From NCBI GenBank assembly GCA_007922195.1, contig ML682008.1:5227847-5291846 (forward strand): 64,000 bases of DNA, written 5' to 3'. The notes under the pieces are model-generated. The model saw only the letters and a program-made list of their open reading frames with translations. It ran no database searches and was not told the origin of the DNA. Positions 45,671 to 57,559 of this stretch are shown in pieces. Numbering within the stretch: the stretch's first letter is position 1; every line of letters begins with the position of its first letter. The translations under genes and the position numbers were made by a program. The stretch is from Podocnemis expansa (taxonomy: Eukaryota > Chordata > Testudines > Podocnemididae).

Positions 45671-48600
45671 TCGCTCAGCACGAAGGAAACTCTGCTCGGC
45701 CTTTCCTTCACCTGTATCATCAGTGTAAGGAAAAGAGGTGCAGATTGGACATAAGGTTTTATCGTGAGTTAAAGGACCCATCTGTTTCTGAGGACTTCCC
45801 TTTTTTCAGGAAACAACTAAAGCACAATTATCATAGTGTTCTTTGGGCTGTTCACAACTACTGGCTAAGGCCATCCTTAATTAGGCATAGTATTATTAGT
45901 TATATATGAAGCACAAATCAGCAGAATCTATTTGTAGACGAATTTTCTACATAGATATAAATGTCATGCCAGTGTATGAGAGCCTGCATTAGCACTTTTT
46001 TATAGCTCAAGCAATTCACTGCGTGCTTCAGCACTTTTGTATATCTAATTCATTAATATATACTATAAATTCTTCTTTTCTCTGCTAAGCTTATATATCA
46101 CAGCGCAGCCTGCATTTCAAGATGACACTACACAGGTTCAGATTATTTAGATGAGAGTAGAACAATGGAGCCTAAAACAAGGGCAAAATTATTTTGTCCA
46201 ATCTGCATTGTATATCCTAAATCTATGCTATGCTCCCCTTCCATGTGCTAGATTCCTATTAACAGCAGTGAAAGCCGGGTGTGTTTAGAAGAACATTCAG
46301 TGGTGAACTGAACTGTGGATAGGAGATGTGCGTTGCAGGTGGGAGAGAAGAAATTTGTCCATGACTGGTGGTGTATGCCAAAAGGCTAATCCTGCCTCTG
46401 GTGCTTTCTTGTTTGTAAAGTTGAAGAATAAATCAGCAATCTTGCAGTTAACTCCATGTGAATAAATTCACTTGCGCACACCCACATCAGTGGGGCTATA
46501 TGCAGAACAGCTTGCTGGTTCTAAGTCTGAATTAACAGTGGGCAACATATGAAAATAGGATTTCATCATTTCAAAAAAAAATTAGGATTAGTAAATCCTG
46601 CAAATTCTGATAGATTTTAGGTCATGTTCATTTAAAGATGTATATGGAAACAAATTCTCCACTCGAATATTCCCATGGGACATTTTGTATGATGAAAAGT
46701 ATGTCCAGATTTTTAAAAATAATGGAGGCTTTAACTTGCATGTGTCTGTGCGAGAGAGGGTGTAGTGGTATGAACAATGCATAATTTTAAACAAACAGAA
46801 GGGACACCACTAATCAGGAGATTTATATTTGCTCTGTTTTCTTTAAAGATTTCTAACTTAACTGAAGGAATTTAAAATGTGTTTATACTGTATATAACAC
46901 TGCAAAAAGTGTATGCACTATATATGTATGTATAATGCATTTTTTTCATATAGACAGTTAGGTACAAGGTTAACCTAGTTATGGTTGCTATAGGAATCAT
47001 AATTTCATTTTTATTTAATAACCTGAGGTTTTAAACTTTTCTTGAATATAGATAGGTTTTTTGTATTTGATTTCATACAATGGTTAATTTAAAAAAAATT
47101 ACACTGAAATACACCTTATTTTAATATCTAAAATAAAAAATAGATGGTGGCTTGCACAGTTATTTGTGACCTAAAATGATTGGTGCCTGCCTTCCTAAGG
47201 GGTCATCAGAGGGTGCTCCAAGTCTACTGACATTACGCTTATCACCATCAGTCCCGTATTTCAATTTTTGTGCTTTGTACATGCACAAGGTTGTAATACT
47301 GCAACCATGGTTGTATGAATTCTGGCTATGCAAAGAGCTCATTCATTGTTCACACATTAATAACATAGGGAAGTAAGGGGAATGGAAAGCTGGCCAAATC
47401 ATAGGTGAGTACAAAGTCTAATCAGTTTACACCATGCTCCAAAGTGGGTATCTGAGATGTAAAATTGAGCGATGCCAGTTTATGTCAGCTAAAGAGCCAG
47501 CCTTTATTCGTGTTTGGGCATACATTGGATTGTCCATCGCCAATTCTTGTAATTTTTAGCAGGAATCTTATGATATTTGAGCTGTGTGTAGGAGTGAATC
47601 TTCAACTGCAGGAGCCCAGTGATTGTGTAGCAATCAGTTCTCTCTTTTTTTAAAGTAAGTTTCCTGCTCATGATTTTGGGAGCAAAAAGAGCATAAAATG
47701 TGAAATATAAAGGGTTGAAAACCAAAAGGGAAATAAAATGAACCCTAAATTGATTCACTTTTCATCTAAAAAACAAACAAAAACCTTTTTTTGAAGGTAG
47801 TCTTGTGATTTTTGGGAGGGTTCTGTGATTTTTTTTGAGTGATTTGGTCAGGGTGAGCAGTGCATCTTTGTTTGTTTGTTTGTTTTAAAGCTGGGCTTGC
47901 AAAGAATTTTGCAGCCTCTGCATATTAAACATTTGTAATTTGATTTCTAAATGAAATTTCTTTGGGCGTGTCCAGAACGAAGACTGTGGCCATAATCCTG
48001 TAGTGTGTAGCACGGAGCTGCACTGTGGCTACATTTCTGTGGAGACTTGGGCTCCACGGAGGCATGCCACCTGAAGGTTCAATGTTACAATATGTGGGTG
48101 TTATTCTGTAATAACAACATTTTAAAATAACTCCCCACAATAATTATCCTAACAGAAAATATCTGAATGTAATTGTATCTAGATTTGTTCAAACAGAAAC
48201 AGTCCCCCTTGTACTAAAAAGTATAAGAAATTTCAGGCTGGAGGTTAATTTTCATAAACCTAGTAGCAGGGATTCCCCTGCACCCCCCCTGAATTTCCCA
48301 ACACCCCCCTCCGCCCCCAGTTGTCAGCTAGTAATAGTTATACTGATTTAGTGAGCACCCCCCTAATTTCAAGTCCTGGGGAAGCTGCTGTCTACACGCA
48401 TCTGAAAACAAAGCTTTGTAACAATAGGGCATCCTTGACCACAACTATAGCACAATTCCCCATGGTAATTGCAAGTGTTTTTGATGAAGGTTTGTTTATA
48501 GTACACTTGCTTTCTTTATAGTAATGAAGCACATTTTGATTTATAGTGTTAGTGTTATGATTTGCTGGAACAACTATAGTGAAGGCCATGGCTGTAAGAA

Positions 48601-49892
48601 TGAATGATAAAAGAATAAAATGCCTGTAAGAAACAGGTTTTTATGCTGTGACCATTTTACATGCCTCTTTGTAACTGCAGCTCTTAAAAGTATTACACTT
48701 AAACTAATAAAATGGATGAAAGATAAAGTAAACCTCTCTTCCTTGATGAGATTTAGTATATGAAACTCTCCTCCCTCAGACACCACAAAAAAAAAATTCT
48801 CATAATAGAAGGAGGGATGAGAACATAGTGATGATATTATAAGTTAATTGAGTCTGGAATTTGTCTATTCCCAAAGAAGTCATTGAGAGGATTCCCATTA
48901 ACTTTACCAGAAGCAAGGATCTGCCATTCAATTGATTGTCTGCCCCTAATGAAGACAATAGGAGTCTTGTCATTGTTCAGTTGTGGCAGGATTTCACCCC
49001 ATGTTTTGTAAGCTCAGTTCAGTGCTGCAAAGGGCTGAGTGCCAATGGGATCTGAGACTGCGCAGCATTTCCTAGGAGGCACTTGATGTTTATTTGGATC
49101 AAATTCACTGTGAGCAAAACAAAGCCATATTAAACAATGCAACTGTCCATTATCTGTTTCTTTACTGTTAATCTGTTCGGCTACTATCTTTTTATTTTCC
49201 TGTCTATTCTTTTAGTAGCCATTTTTCATATCTAAACTGAAATAAGAGCTAATCAAAATCTCATCCCAGAGAATCAGAAGCAGAAATGGTAGCTGTTCAA
49301 ATGCTTTCAAATTGCAATGCTTTATGTACAACATTGCTCTTCTGTTGGCTAGTTTGTTTTCTGGCGCTAGGAACTTTGACTGTGTAATGCTGACTTTGAA
49401 CATTCAGTGTTAATTTTGATTTTCCTCAGCTGTTTTCTTAAGTGACAAAACAATCTGTTCTTATTGTGATTTAAATTGGTTTCTTACCAAGAATTAGCTG
49501 ACTGCAAAAAGTAATGGAAATAGTCTTGGTTATGAAGACTGTGAAAGATCATTAAAACTGAGTGGCTAAAGTAATTTTGTATCCGCTAATGCTAGGTAAC
49601 TGTTGATTTCTAATCAATGTTTTTCCCGTTTTAGACACCATTTCAGCAAAGAATTTAAAGATGTATCCATAGGTAAACATATGATTAAGAACTGTGGCCT
49701 TCAATGAATCGTAAAGATACGGCTTAAAGTTCAGCTCATAAATGGTTGGACTTGGGCATGCCCTTGAACTTTAAAAATATCACTTCTTCTAGTGAATCGG
49801 TGTATATGAACTGCTGAATGGAGGTCTAATTAAAAGCCCATCCATATTCAGCATGTGCTTAAATGCTTTGTTGAGCTGAAGGTTTAATGATC
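45671..49892. other. intron, no recognised gene
   Basis: Long, mostly unique AT-rich stretch with a (TTTG)n run at 47868-47884. Short frames on both strands have no domain. A micro-exon-like pattern at 49635-49672 is listed under findings. Confidence 0.35.
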
Positions 49893-50112
49893 ATTCATGG
49901 ATTCCAAGACCAGAAGGGACCCTTGTAAACATCTGGTTTGACTTCCCATATAACATAATTCCTAGGGCAGATCTTTTTTTGGGGGAAAAAATCCATTCTT
50001 GATTTTTAAAATTGTAATTGATGGAGAATCCACATGGACCCTTGGTAGATTGTTCCAATGATTAATTGCACTCACTTTCAAAAATGTACATCTCATTTCT
50101 ACTCATGACTAG
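49893..50112 (-). mobile_element. CR1 LINE 3' UTR fragment
   Basis: 'catggattccaagaccagaagggacccttgtaaacatctggtttgac', 'attcctagggcagatc' and 'tggagaatccacatggacccttggtagattgttccaatgattaattgc' match the reverse complement of the CR1 3' region of the subfamily seen at 8.7-13.36 kb. Confidence 0.75.
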
Positions 50113-50940
50113 ACCAACATAAGTACAAGCCTGAAACATACATTCCAGTAGCTTTTTAGCAAAATGCAGTGAAGCAGATTAAAGGCAAGATAATTATGTT
50201 TAAAATTTTTACGTGCTTTTGCTATCTTTTTCATTTACTTGTTTTAACTCTTTAGGGAAGTGTGCCTTATTTTTTCAGTTCAGGATCAGGACCTTGGTTT
50301 TCAAAGCCCAGTTGGGTAAAGTTCTACACTGAGCAAAACTGTAGAAACAATTCATGCCTTCCTCAAATACACAAACAGCAAAGTATTTGACTTCTCTGCT
50401 CCTCCAAATTTGTTCATTCTTTATTTGTTTTAGGAAGTGTAAAGGGGAAATTCTTTTGTGCATGAATTATTGATTTTTTTTTTTCCCTTGGCATGTGGGT
50501 GTGCAGTTGTTTTTCACAAGTGAATGTTTGCAAAATGAAAATAAATTTTTCAAAGATCCACCAGTGATTCATTTTTACCTGTTTAATTGGGCTTCGTTGA
50601 GGTCACTGTATGCAATACAATTACTTTGTCTTCAATGAGTGTTTTGTTTGAGTAAAGGTTGCAGGATTTGGCCCACAGATTAGTCAGAGAAGCCATAATA
50701 TTTAATTAGTCACCCCTTTGTCATACAGAGTTCGTACATTCTTTGAGCTTTTCTTATTTGATTGCCAGCGTATACTAAGCAACTTGACCTGTCTAATACA
50801 TTGTGTTGGAAAATAACTTTTCTCAAAAATGTATAGTGTTCTAGGGCTTGGTTTTTTACATTGTTAGTTTTAAGTAGGTAGGTGTGACTCCAGTAAAACT
50901 AAAGATGTTATAGCAGCATAGAGGTGGCCTAAAGCAGTGG
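50113..50940. other. intron, no recognised feature
   Basis: Unique AT-rich sequence. Confidence 0.35.
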
Positions 50941-51006
50941 AACAAACAAGGAGTCCTGCGGCACTTTTAAAGAGTAACACATTCATTTATTGCATGAGTT
51001 TTGGAG
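50941..51006 (-). mobile_element. PLE terminal fragment
   Basis: 'aacaaacaaggagtcctgcggcacttttaaagagtaacac' and 'tttattgcatgagtttt' are the reverse complement of the PLE terminal unit, truncated before the hammerhead-like core. Confidence 0.65.
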
Positions 51007-51204
51007 AATCAGATTCCTAGGCTTACTGCAGTAAATGGTCTGCCGAGAGTTTTGTTGGGAAGTGAGGAGTTGTAAGTGTCTTTTAAATGATGACAACTGT
51101 TTAGTTATCCATTTGTAAATTTGAGGAATCCTGTTGCGAATTGCAGCTTTAGCTCAACAGAATTTTGTTTGTACTTCTTGTCCTAAGGTTCTTGTGGGTA
51201 AATG

Positions 51205-51330
51205 GAAGAAGTGAGGGCTGTTTTCCTAGCTCTGACACTGACTCCCTTTGTGGCTTTTGTCAGGTTGCTTGTAATTTGTTTAACCCTTCAGGCAATACCA
51301 TTTTAGAGGCTGTAACACTGACAGTATCAC
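51205..51330 (+). repeat. possible MIR remnant
   Basis: 'gttttcctagctctgacactgactccctttgtggcttttgtcaggttgcttg' resembles the MIR start ('ttctggctctgccactgactagctgtgtgacc'). Weak. Confidence 0.35.
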
Positions 51331-52189
51331 AAAGAGCATTACAAAGGGGGCGGTCTCTTAACACTGGTCTAGATGACTGATAACACAAAAGGTCAGTTTT
51401 CTATTAAGTAGGTCACTTACCCTGTTGTCCTAGCAGCCCTAACATTTTGCCTACTGCCCCTCCCCAAGACCTCTGTGAGTGGATACTGTGAATGGGCCAG
51501 CATGGCTTTTGTTTAGGAGGGGTTCTTGATGCATAATAGATGTAGCACTTGTAAAGAAATAGTAAAGACTCGGTAGTAGATGTGGTCGAAATTTGCTGCT
51601 GGAAAAACCATTTTGGAGAGAGCCATGGACAGTTTGGAAGTTTCTGTTTGCAAATGGAGAGGAGGGAATTCTCATTGCTCTGTGGTATTTCAGATTGGAA
51701 CCAAAAGCTGAAAAACTATAGTAGCAATTACCCCTGAAAAGGAGTTTTAATTTAAGACAGACATTTATGGAGCATATATACTTCATCTACTAGTAGTGTG
51801 ACAAGATAGCAAGTATGAAAAACTGGGATGGGATAGGGAATAATAGATCCCTATATAAGAAAAATCCCCAAGTATCAGAGTTGTCTATAAAATCAGGATA
51901 TCTGGTCACCCTTCCTACTATCCTTGGGCTCAGTTCTACTGCAAGCAGGATCTGCAGGAACAAATTTCTCGTGGTCGAATTTCTGTGTGACTTGAGCTCC
52001 TTCTACATTGCACCTGTTCTGAAATATCCATCCGTTGCTGGCAGTGGGTGAGGTTTATGGGAAAGCTACCACCAGAGGCATGTTGTTCAGTGCTTGGTAA
52101 ATGCTCAGTGAATGACTAGGTTCAAGGGAGGTTAGGGGTTAGCAGTGTTTTGTTGTTAGTTCAGGATCCTACTGTCTAGTCACCAAACA

Positions 52190-52411
52190 ATCAACAAGAA
52201 GTGCTGTGGTACTTTTAAAGGCTAACACATTTATTTATTGCATGAGCTTTCATGGACATCATCTCACTGCTTTTGATGAAGTGGGATTATGCCCATGAAA
52301 GTTTGTGATAAATAAATTTGTTAGTCTTTAAAAGTGCTTTTAAAAGCACACACAGAAACAAGGAGTCCTGTGGCACTTAAAGACTAACAAATTTACTCTT
52401 TTTTTTTCATT
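52190..52411. mobile_element. compound fold-back PLE insert
   Basis: Three alternately oriented partial PLE units follow one another: minus unit 52192-52260 ('caacaagaagtgctgtgg…gcatgagctttcatgg'), plus unit 52271-52340 ('tgatgaagtggg…gcccatgaaag…ttgttagtctttaaaagtgc') and a second minus unit 52350-52398 ('acaaggagtcctgtggcacttaaagactaac'). The junction of units two and three is a perfect 16-bp palindrome, gtgcttttaaaagcac (52334-52349). Confidence 0.65.
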
Positions 52412-52489
52412 TTTGTTTTCCTTGAAATAGACAAACAGGACTGCCTATCTGGAACTTGAAATTATCTTCTTTAATTACTCTGCCCAGGC

Positions 52490-52700
52490 CCCTCGGGGGG
52501 GGGGGGGGGGCCGTGTCGAGGCAAGTGGGGTGACCATCCCAGGCCTGCCCCTGCTGCCTTTGGCAGTAAGCTGAATGTAAATGGTGGGGTTGGAACGCAC
52601 CCACCATGCTCACACACCCCTGTCCCCCCAGTGCAGAGGAGGCGTGGGGGCCCCCACAGGCTGATAGGACCTAGGTCCCTGGGACAGCCCTGACTCTGCA
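52490..52700. repeat. GC-rich fragment with a poly-G run
   Basis: A G17-type run (52494-52510) opens a GC-rich block ('ccgtgtcgaggcaagtggggtgaccatcccagg… acctaggtccctgggacagccctg'). It looks like part of a DNA transposon, but I could not identify matching ends. Confidence 0.35.
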
Positions 52701-53134
52701 ACCAGTAGTTGTCCAGAATACTCTGACTGGGACTCTCTGAACGTGAAGCTCATTCGTTTTTTGTCCAGGAAAACCAAGCAGTTCATATGGCTGTTTCTCT
52801 TGTGTCACGAATACTGCAGAGATAGGTGTGTTTGTAAACAAAATAGATCTGAGGATTGCTGATTAGCAATTCCCATGGTCTCATCCCAGCTCAGTTGCTC
52901 ACAACCTCTAGAGCCTCTGACAAAGCACATCTCTGTTTTGACATACTTTCTCCTTCCATAACAAAAACTTTGTCTATCTACCTCCACAGAAAGACTTTTT
53001 TTTTTTTTTTTTTTAAAGATTAGAAAATGAGAAGTTCTGTGCATTATTGCCTTTTGATTGTACTTACTCCCTAGATTGTTCTGTATTATGGACAGGCACC
53101 ATCTAATCAATAAACAAACCCATGACACTGTACC

Positions 53135-53268
53135 ATGATCTTCAAAGTGTCTGACAGAGTGGGACTTTCTCCCATGAAAGCTCATGTGGCAAGTAAATTT
53201 GTTAGTCTTTAAGTGCCACAGGACTCCTTGTTTGTTTGTTTTACTGAATTAGACTAAGACAGCTGGAT
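53135..53268 (+). mobile_element. PLE 3' terminal unit, near complete
   Basis: Reads 'atcttcaaagtgtctgacagagtggg', 'ctcccatgaaagctcatg', 'aaatttgttagtctttaagtgccacaggactccttgtttgtttg' and the outer end 'ctgaattagactaagacagc'. The hammerhead-like box is CTGACAG…GAAA, with A at the second core position that is normally A/G-constrained damaged. Confidence 0.75.
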
Positions 53269-53597
53269 TGTAGTATGCCAGTCATACGCTGTGTGCAAGC
53301 CCCGTTTTCAATATGCAAAACCTAAAAGTTTTGCATGAGGAAAGTGGCAGTCTGGTGGGGGTAAAAGTGACACTCAAATCCATTATGATGCAAAATTGTT
53401 TCACATCTCCTCACTAAATTAATGAACATCCATATTCTTGATGGTTTAATAAGATACCTGTGGCCCTGCATTCATTTTCATTGACTACCAAACATCTCTC
53501 TACTGGAGAATCATGAGCTTATTCCCTGCAGTGTCAGCTATGGCAAGAAGTGGCCACAAATTTGCAGTTTGTAAGTAATGTAATGAGTTTGAGTTAA

Positions 53598-53799
53598 AGG
53601 GGTGTCAAACTCACAGCCCGCAGACCGGATCAAGATCTTTTTTTTTTTTTTTGGTTATGATTGGAAAATGGACAGCAAAATGACACTTTCTTGCTCTGAA
53701 CATGGAGAGGGAAAGGGTTATGGAACCTGTGTAGCCACATGGCCCACGATAGGTGTCCTGCCTTCCAGTGTAGCCTCCCACATTGAGTTTGACACCCTG
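53598..53799 (+). mobile_element. hAT MITE (28/31/53 kb family)
   Basis: Inverted termini ggggtgtcaaactc and gagtttgacaccctg enclose a 200-bp body starting 'acagcccgcagaccgg'. Contains a T15 run. No clear 8-bp target duplication. Strand label is relative to the 28-kb copy. Confidence 0.7.
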
Positions 53800-55059
53800 T
53801 TACCCTTTGCTCTCCGAGCTTTGCATTTTTGCACTATCTTGTAGCATGATTTCTGAACTGTTTGCAGTCTGGGAGCAGAGAATCATACCCAGTGATGGCA
53901 TCAGACCAGTTAGTCTGCAGAATAAGCATGAATTACACACTTTCCTCCATTATGCATTTACCCTGTGAGAGGATTCTGTTCTGTAGTCCAGACGCTTTCA
54001 AATTTTTTATATAATGCAGGCCACATTTTCATACAGGGATCATCTTGGGACAATTCCCCTCCCACTGATGATGTGTCTTGCAACTGTAGCAATTGCCTTC
54101 ACAGAAGAGTAACAGTATGAAAGCACTTGAAATTTTTGGTTGGCTTTTACTGTTTGTTAGTAGCTGGAAAAAAAAAAAAAGAGAAACCAGCATTGTGTCG
54201 CCAGAGCATTCATCATAGAGCACAGTTTGGGAATCTCTGCATTAGTCTTTGTAAAGTGAAAGTGATCTGCACAGGAGAATAGAAGTGTATCAGATTTGTG
54301 AACAACTGGGAGTTTGACTTGAGCTGAAAAGTCAACATACCCTTTTTTTTCCCAGTGCTTTTCCTTGAAAGTACTCTACATTTCTCCCTCTGCGGGTATC
54401 AATAGCCTCTGTAAGTCAAAGTATTAAGATGATTAAATATTAAACATAGACTCTAGACCTTCATTAATTAATCTGGTCGGTTACCTGTACAAGACATAAA
54501 GCCATAGCCCTCTCATCTTCATTCTTACAAAATGTAATCTGTTGCAGTATATACTCACATCCCAAATAGCATAGGAGTCTTATATGGTGGATAAGAGAGG
54601 GATTACGATTCAAGGATGGTCTTAGAAAGAGGGTACAAATTGATATGTCAGGGTTTAATAATATTTTGTGCTATTCAGACCTTTTTAATTGGGGGCTCTC
54701 TGAATGCTTTAAATGTTAACTATGACTCAAAGCACCTTGGAGTGAAATGGAAACAACATGCTTATTCTGTGGGTAGGTAAAAAGAGGTTAAACATCTCTG
54801 TACAGAATCCTGCATGTATGAAGTCAGGTCAGATAGGTGCAAATGAATCTGACAGGCTTGCACTTAAATGTTTTCTGTGTATGTAACCGAGGCATCTATA
54901 AATAGCAGTTTTTGTCTGAGATGTTTTCAAACAATTTTTTTTTCCAAGACTACATATGGGATCACCCTGTTCCTATTCATGTAATGGGAGTTGGTCTCTC
55001 AAATCCTTTTAGCAACTATAAAAATCGCAACCTTATTTTCATTAGAGTGGAAACTTGAG
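53800..55059. other. intron, no recognised feature
   Basis: AT-rich unique sequence with short A and T tracts. Confidence 0.35.
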
Positions 55060-55150
55060 ATTGTGATGAGGAGAGCATTGTGCTAGGTGCTGTACAAAGA
55101 TATAGCAAAGAAAGAGAATTCCTGCCTAAAGAGTTAAGTCTACTGTAGGT
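55060..55150 (-). repeat. ancient LINE-type tail (L3/CR1-like), partial
   Basis: 'gcattgtgctaggtgctgtacaaagatatagcaaagaaagagaattcctgcctaaagagtt' is the central text of the same ancient family as 23050-23215. Confidence 0.45.
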
Positions 55151-56003
55151 TTCTAACAAGATGCAAAAGATGGAAAGGTCAAACTGGTAGGAAAAAGGGT
55201 GAGTCTATAATAAACAACAAACATGTTTGTATGTGGCTAGCTGTGTACACGGTGCTGTGACACTTGCTTAACAAGCCCAGATTGACTTGCATGCGGACAA
55301 TACATGAATGAGCCTGCTGCCATAAATGCAACTTGAAGCCTCAGTTCTAATAAGTGAGTACTGCTGTGCTGTGCTGCTAGCTTTCACTATCTCTGGTAGT
55401 GGCCTTGAAGCCCCAGTTCTTGGAGTCATGTGATTACAAGGGATGATCAATTTTTTTTTTTTTTTTCTTTTCTTTAGTCCTCGGATTTGCTAAGTAATGC
55501 TTGGAGATTTGAATCCTTAAAGTATCAACAAGCAAACAGCATGTTAAATCCTAAAAATACTTTTAAAAAAAAAATCTTATGATATTTAAGCCGGTTTTCT
55601 GAATTTTAGAGGCTTAGGTTTTTTTGAATGGATTGACAATAATGGCGTTATTGGGCAACTCCAGTGTCCATGTGTCCCATCCACTGTGTTGATGTAATGT
55701 AACATCCATAACCCAAAGATAAAAACAAATTTACTGCCTTCCAAAGCAGCTCTGAAATACCAATCAATAGCTTGCATGCTTGGCTGTGGCAGGGGCGTGG
55801 GGTTTAAAGCAGGCTGTGTGACCCTTGCATAGAGAATCAATTTTTATGAGGAGAAGAATCTGGCACTTGTCCTGCACAATCCGTCACGGATCAAATTGAC
55901 AAACTTTGGATAATGGATTAGTGCTGAGTGAAATTCAGTAACTTTATGTGACTTTGACATGCAGTGTAGGATGGCTCTGTCAATAGTACTTAAACAGAGA
56001 TGC
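55151..56003. other. intron, no recognised feature
   Basis: Unique sequence with a T-run at 55449-55468. Confidence 0.35.
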
Positions 56004-56014
56004 CTAAGCATTAG

Positions 56015-56529
56015 ATTCCAAAGGGATAGCCGTGTTAGCCTAGTCCAGTAAAAAACCAACAAGCAGTTGTGTGGCACTTTAAGACGAACAGATTTATTTT
56101 TTNNNNNNNNNNNNNNNNNNNNNNNNNNNNNNNNNNNNNNNNNNNNNNNNNNNNNNNNNNNNNNNNNNNNNNNNNNNNNNNNNNNNNNNNNNNNNNNNNN
56201 NNNNNNNNNNNNNNNNNNNNNNNNNNNNNNNNNNNNNNNNNNNNNNNNNNNNNNNNNNNNNNNNNNNNNNNNNNNNNNNNNNNNNNNNNNNNNNNNNNNN
56301 NNNNNNNNNNNNNNNNNNNNNNNNNNNNNNNNNNNNNNNNNNNNNNNNNNNNNNNNNNNNNNNNNNNNNNNNNNNNNNNNNNNNNNNNNNNNNNNNNNNN
56401 NNNNNNNNNNNNNNNNNNNNNNNNNNNNNNNNNNNNNNNNNNNNNNNNNNNNNNNNNNNNNNNNNNNNNNNNNNNNNNNNNNNNNNNNNNNNNNNNNNNN
56501 NNCCCACACAACTGCTTGTTGTTTTTTTA
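56015..56529 (-). mobile_element. fold-back PLE insert containing the assembly gap, 11-bp TSD
   Basis: The perfect direct repeat CTAAGCATTAG lies at 56004-56014 and 56530-56540. Inside, the left edge is the PLE outer end ('ccaaagggatagccgtgttagcctagtcca'). The next block, 56048-56074, returns inverted at 56504-56530 (26 of 27 positions), and the right edge lacks the outer end, as in the 20.5-kb insert. Between the arms, 56103-56502 is unsequenced (N). The true insert length is therefore unknown. Confidence 0.8.
56103..56502. other. assembly gap (400 N)
   Basis: A run of exactly 400 N. Open frames that cross it are artefacts. It is bounded by inverted arms of one PLE fold-back. Confidence 0.98.
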
Positions 56530-56542
56530 CTAAGCATTAGAG

Positions 56543-56730
56543 CAGTGGTTCCCAACCTTTTCTCCATCGTGGCATGCCTTGATATTTTTGGTGGTGTGCC
56601 ACGGAATAACTATATAGTCTCCAAACGAACTCATGAATCTTCATGAGCCTATCCATAACTCTGAGTAGTTTTTAAAAAATTCCTTGACACATCTTTTCAC
56701 GTCTGATGGCACACTGGTTGGGAAACAATG
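56543..56730. mobile_element. hAT MITE (42/56 kb family)
   Basis: Termini cagtggttcccaacc and ggttgggaaacaatg are inverted repeats. The body carries 'ggtggtgtgccacgg' and 'catgagcctatccataactctgagtag', the inverse of the 41.9-kb copy. Flanking octamers cattagag (56535-56542) and cattagaa (56731-56738) match at 7 of 8. The left octamer overlaps the right target copy of the PLE insert. Confidence 0.8.
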
Positions 56731-56738
56731 CATTAGAA

Positions 56739-56977
56739 GACAGTTTGAAATAAGAAAATAGCATGTTCTGTACAGTTCTATCTGTGTCCAATTATGTCAG
56801 CATGCCTGCCAGGAGATGGGGAAAAATTTGAATGTAGAAGTGTGTTATTAACTCATATCTTTCTTCATTTGAGCTCCATATTTGCATCTAAAGCAGGATT
56901 GGCTTCCGGTGCCTGTAGCCTGAAATATTTTCTTAGTAAGCAGGAGGACCTGAGAGAGCTCTCAGGCCTGATCCATG
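56739..56977. other. unique intron
   Basis: Short unique stretch between DNA transposons; no feature recognised. Confidence 0.35.
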
Positions 56978-57221
56978 CCTAAAACTTACGTTAACCTAAC
57001 CACACTGCTTTGAGCTGTGGAAAAAGTTATACCCAGCATAACGTAGTTAAATTGACCAAATCCCACCATAGATGCAGCTATGTTGACAGAAACTTCTTCA
57101 ACCTGGCTTAAGGGAGTGGATTTATTGCATTGATAGGGAAAGGTTGAAGAGAAATACCTTCCTGCCAGTGTAGTGTCTTTGCTACTACTCTACTGCATGT
57201 AGTGTAGACATGCTCTTAGGC
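56978..57221. mobile_element. nonautonomous DNA transposon (MITE)
   Basis: Ends 'ctaaaacttacgttaacctaacc' and 'atgtagtgtagacatgctctta' bracket text such as 'gcataacgtagttaaattgacc', 'atgcagctatgttgacag' and 'gggagtggatttattgcattgatagg', a decayed copy of a widespread sauropsid MITE ('…gtagttaaatcgacc…tatgtcgac…gtgtagacaagcc'). Confidence 0.6.
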
Positions 57222-57380
57222 CATGTCTGTGCTGCTGGTGGTGCTACCAACAGTACGGGATTGATTTTGGAAATCCCACTGAGCATTAGTGAAGATGTGC
57301 ACAACTGACCCCAGAAGTTGATCTATTAAGAACACCCTAGCAAATAGTGATCGGCATGGTCCATCGATGCGGTACAGTGG
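57222..57380. mobile_element. PIF/Harbinger-type MITE fragment
   Basis: 'ggccatgtctgtgctgctggtggtgctacc…attgattttggaaatcccactgagcattagtgaagatgtgc' and 'aagttgatctattaagaacac' match a second sauropsid MITE whose left end is 'tgtctacact…gatcgat'. It starts exactly where the previous MITE ends, back to back. Confidence 0.45.
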
Positions 57381-57559
57381 AACGCCATGTTAGGTAACCA
57401 TGAGGAAGTCAATAGGAAAATTTGACTGTGTGAAAGCAGAATTAAATTGTGATTGTATGGATTTTCTTCCCATGACAACAGGTGAGTTGATCTCACCCTC
57501 CTCTGTGTGCTGTTTCCCAGGGTTTGAATCTTAACTGCTTTGATTTGCTGTTAGTGTGA

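Noticed and set aside
45634..45724. A third candidate exon with good acceptor (ttctttcatttcag), an in-phase open frame and a GTAAGG donor
   Set aside because: Its start (ctgagtgtcctcaccaccgcg) is the reverse complement of a tRNA-like A-box module in the multimeric repeat at 45265-45670, so the repeat explains it better.
52334..52349. The 16-bp perfect palindrome as a transcription-factor or restriction-type site
   Set aside because: It is explained as the junction of two oppositely oriented PLE units.
55844..56567. Long open frames of 150-220 codons around 56 kb on both strands
   Set aside because: They run through the 400-N gap; the unknown bases create the open frame.
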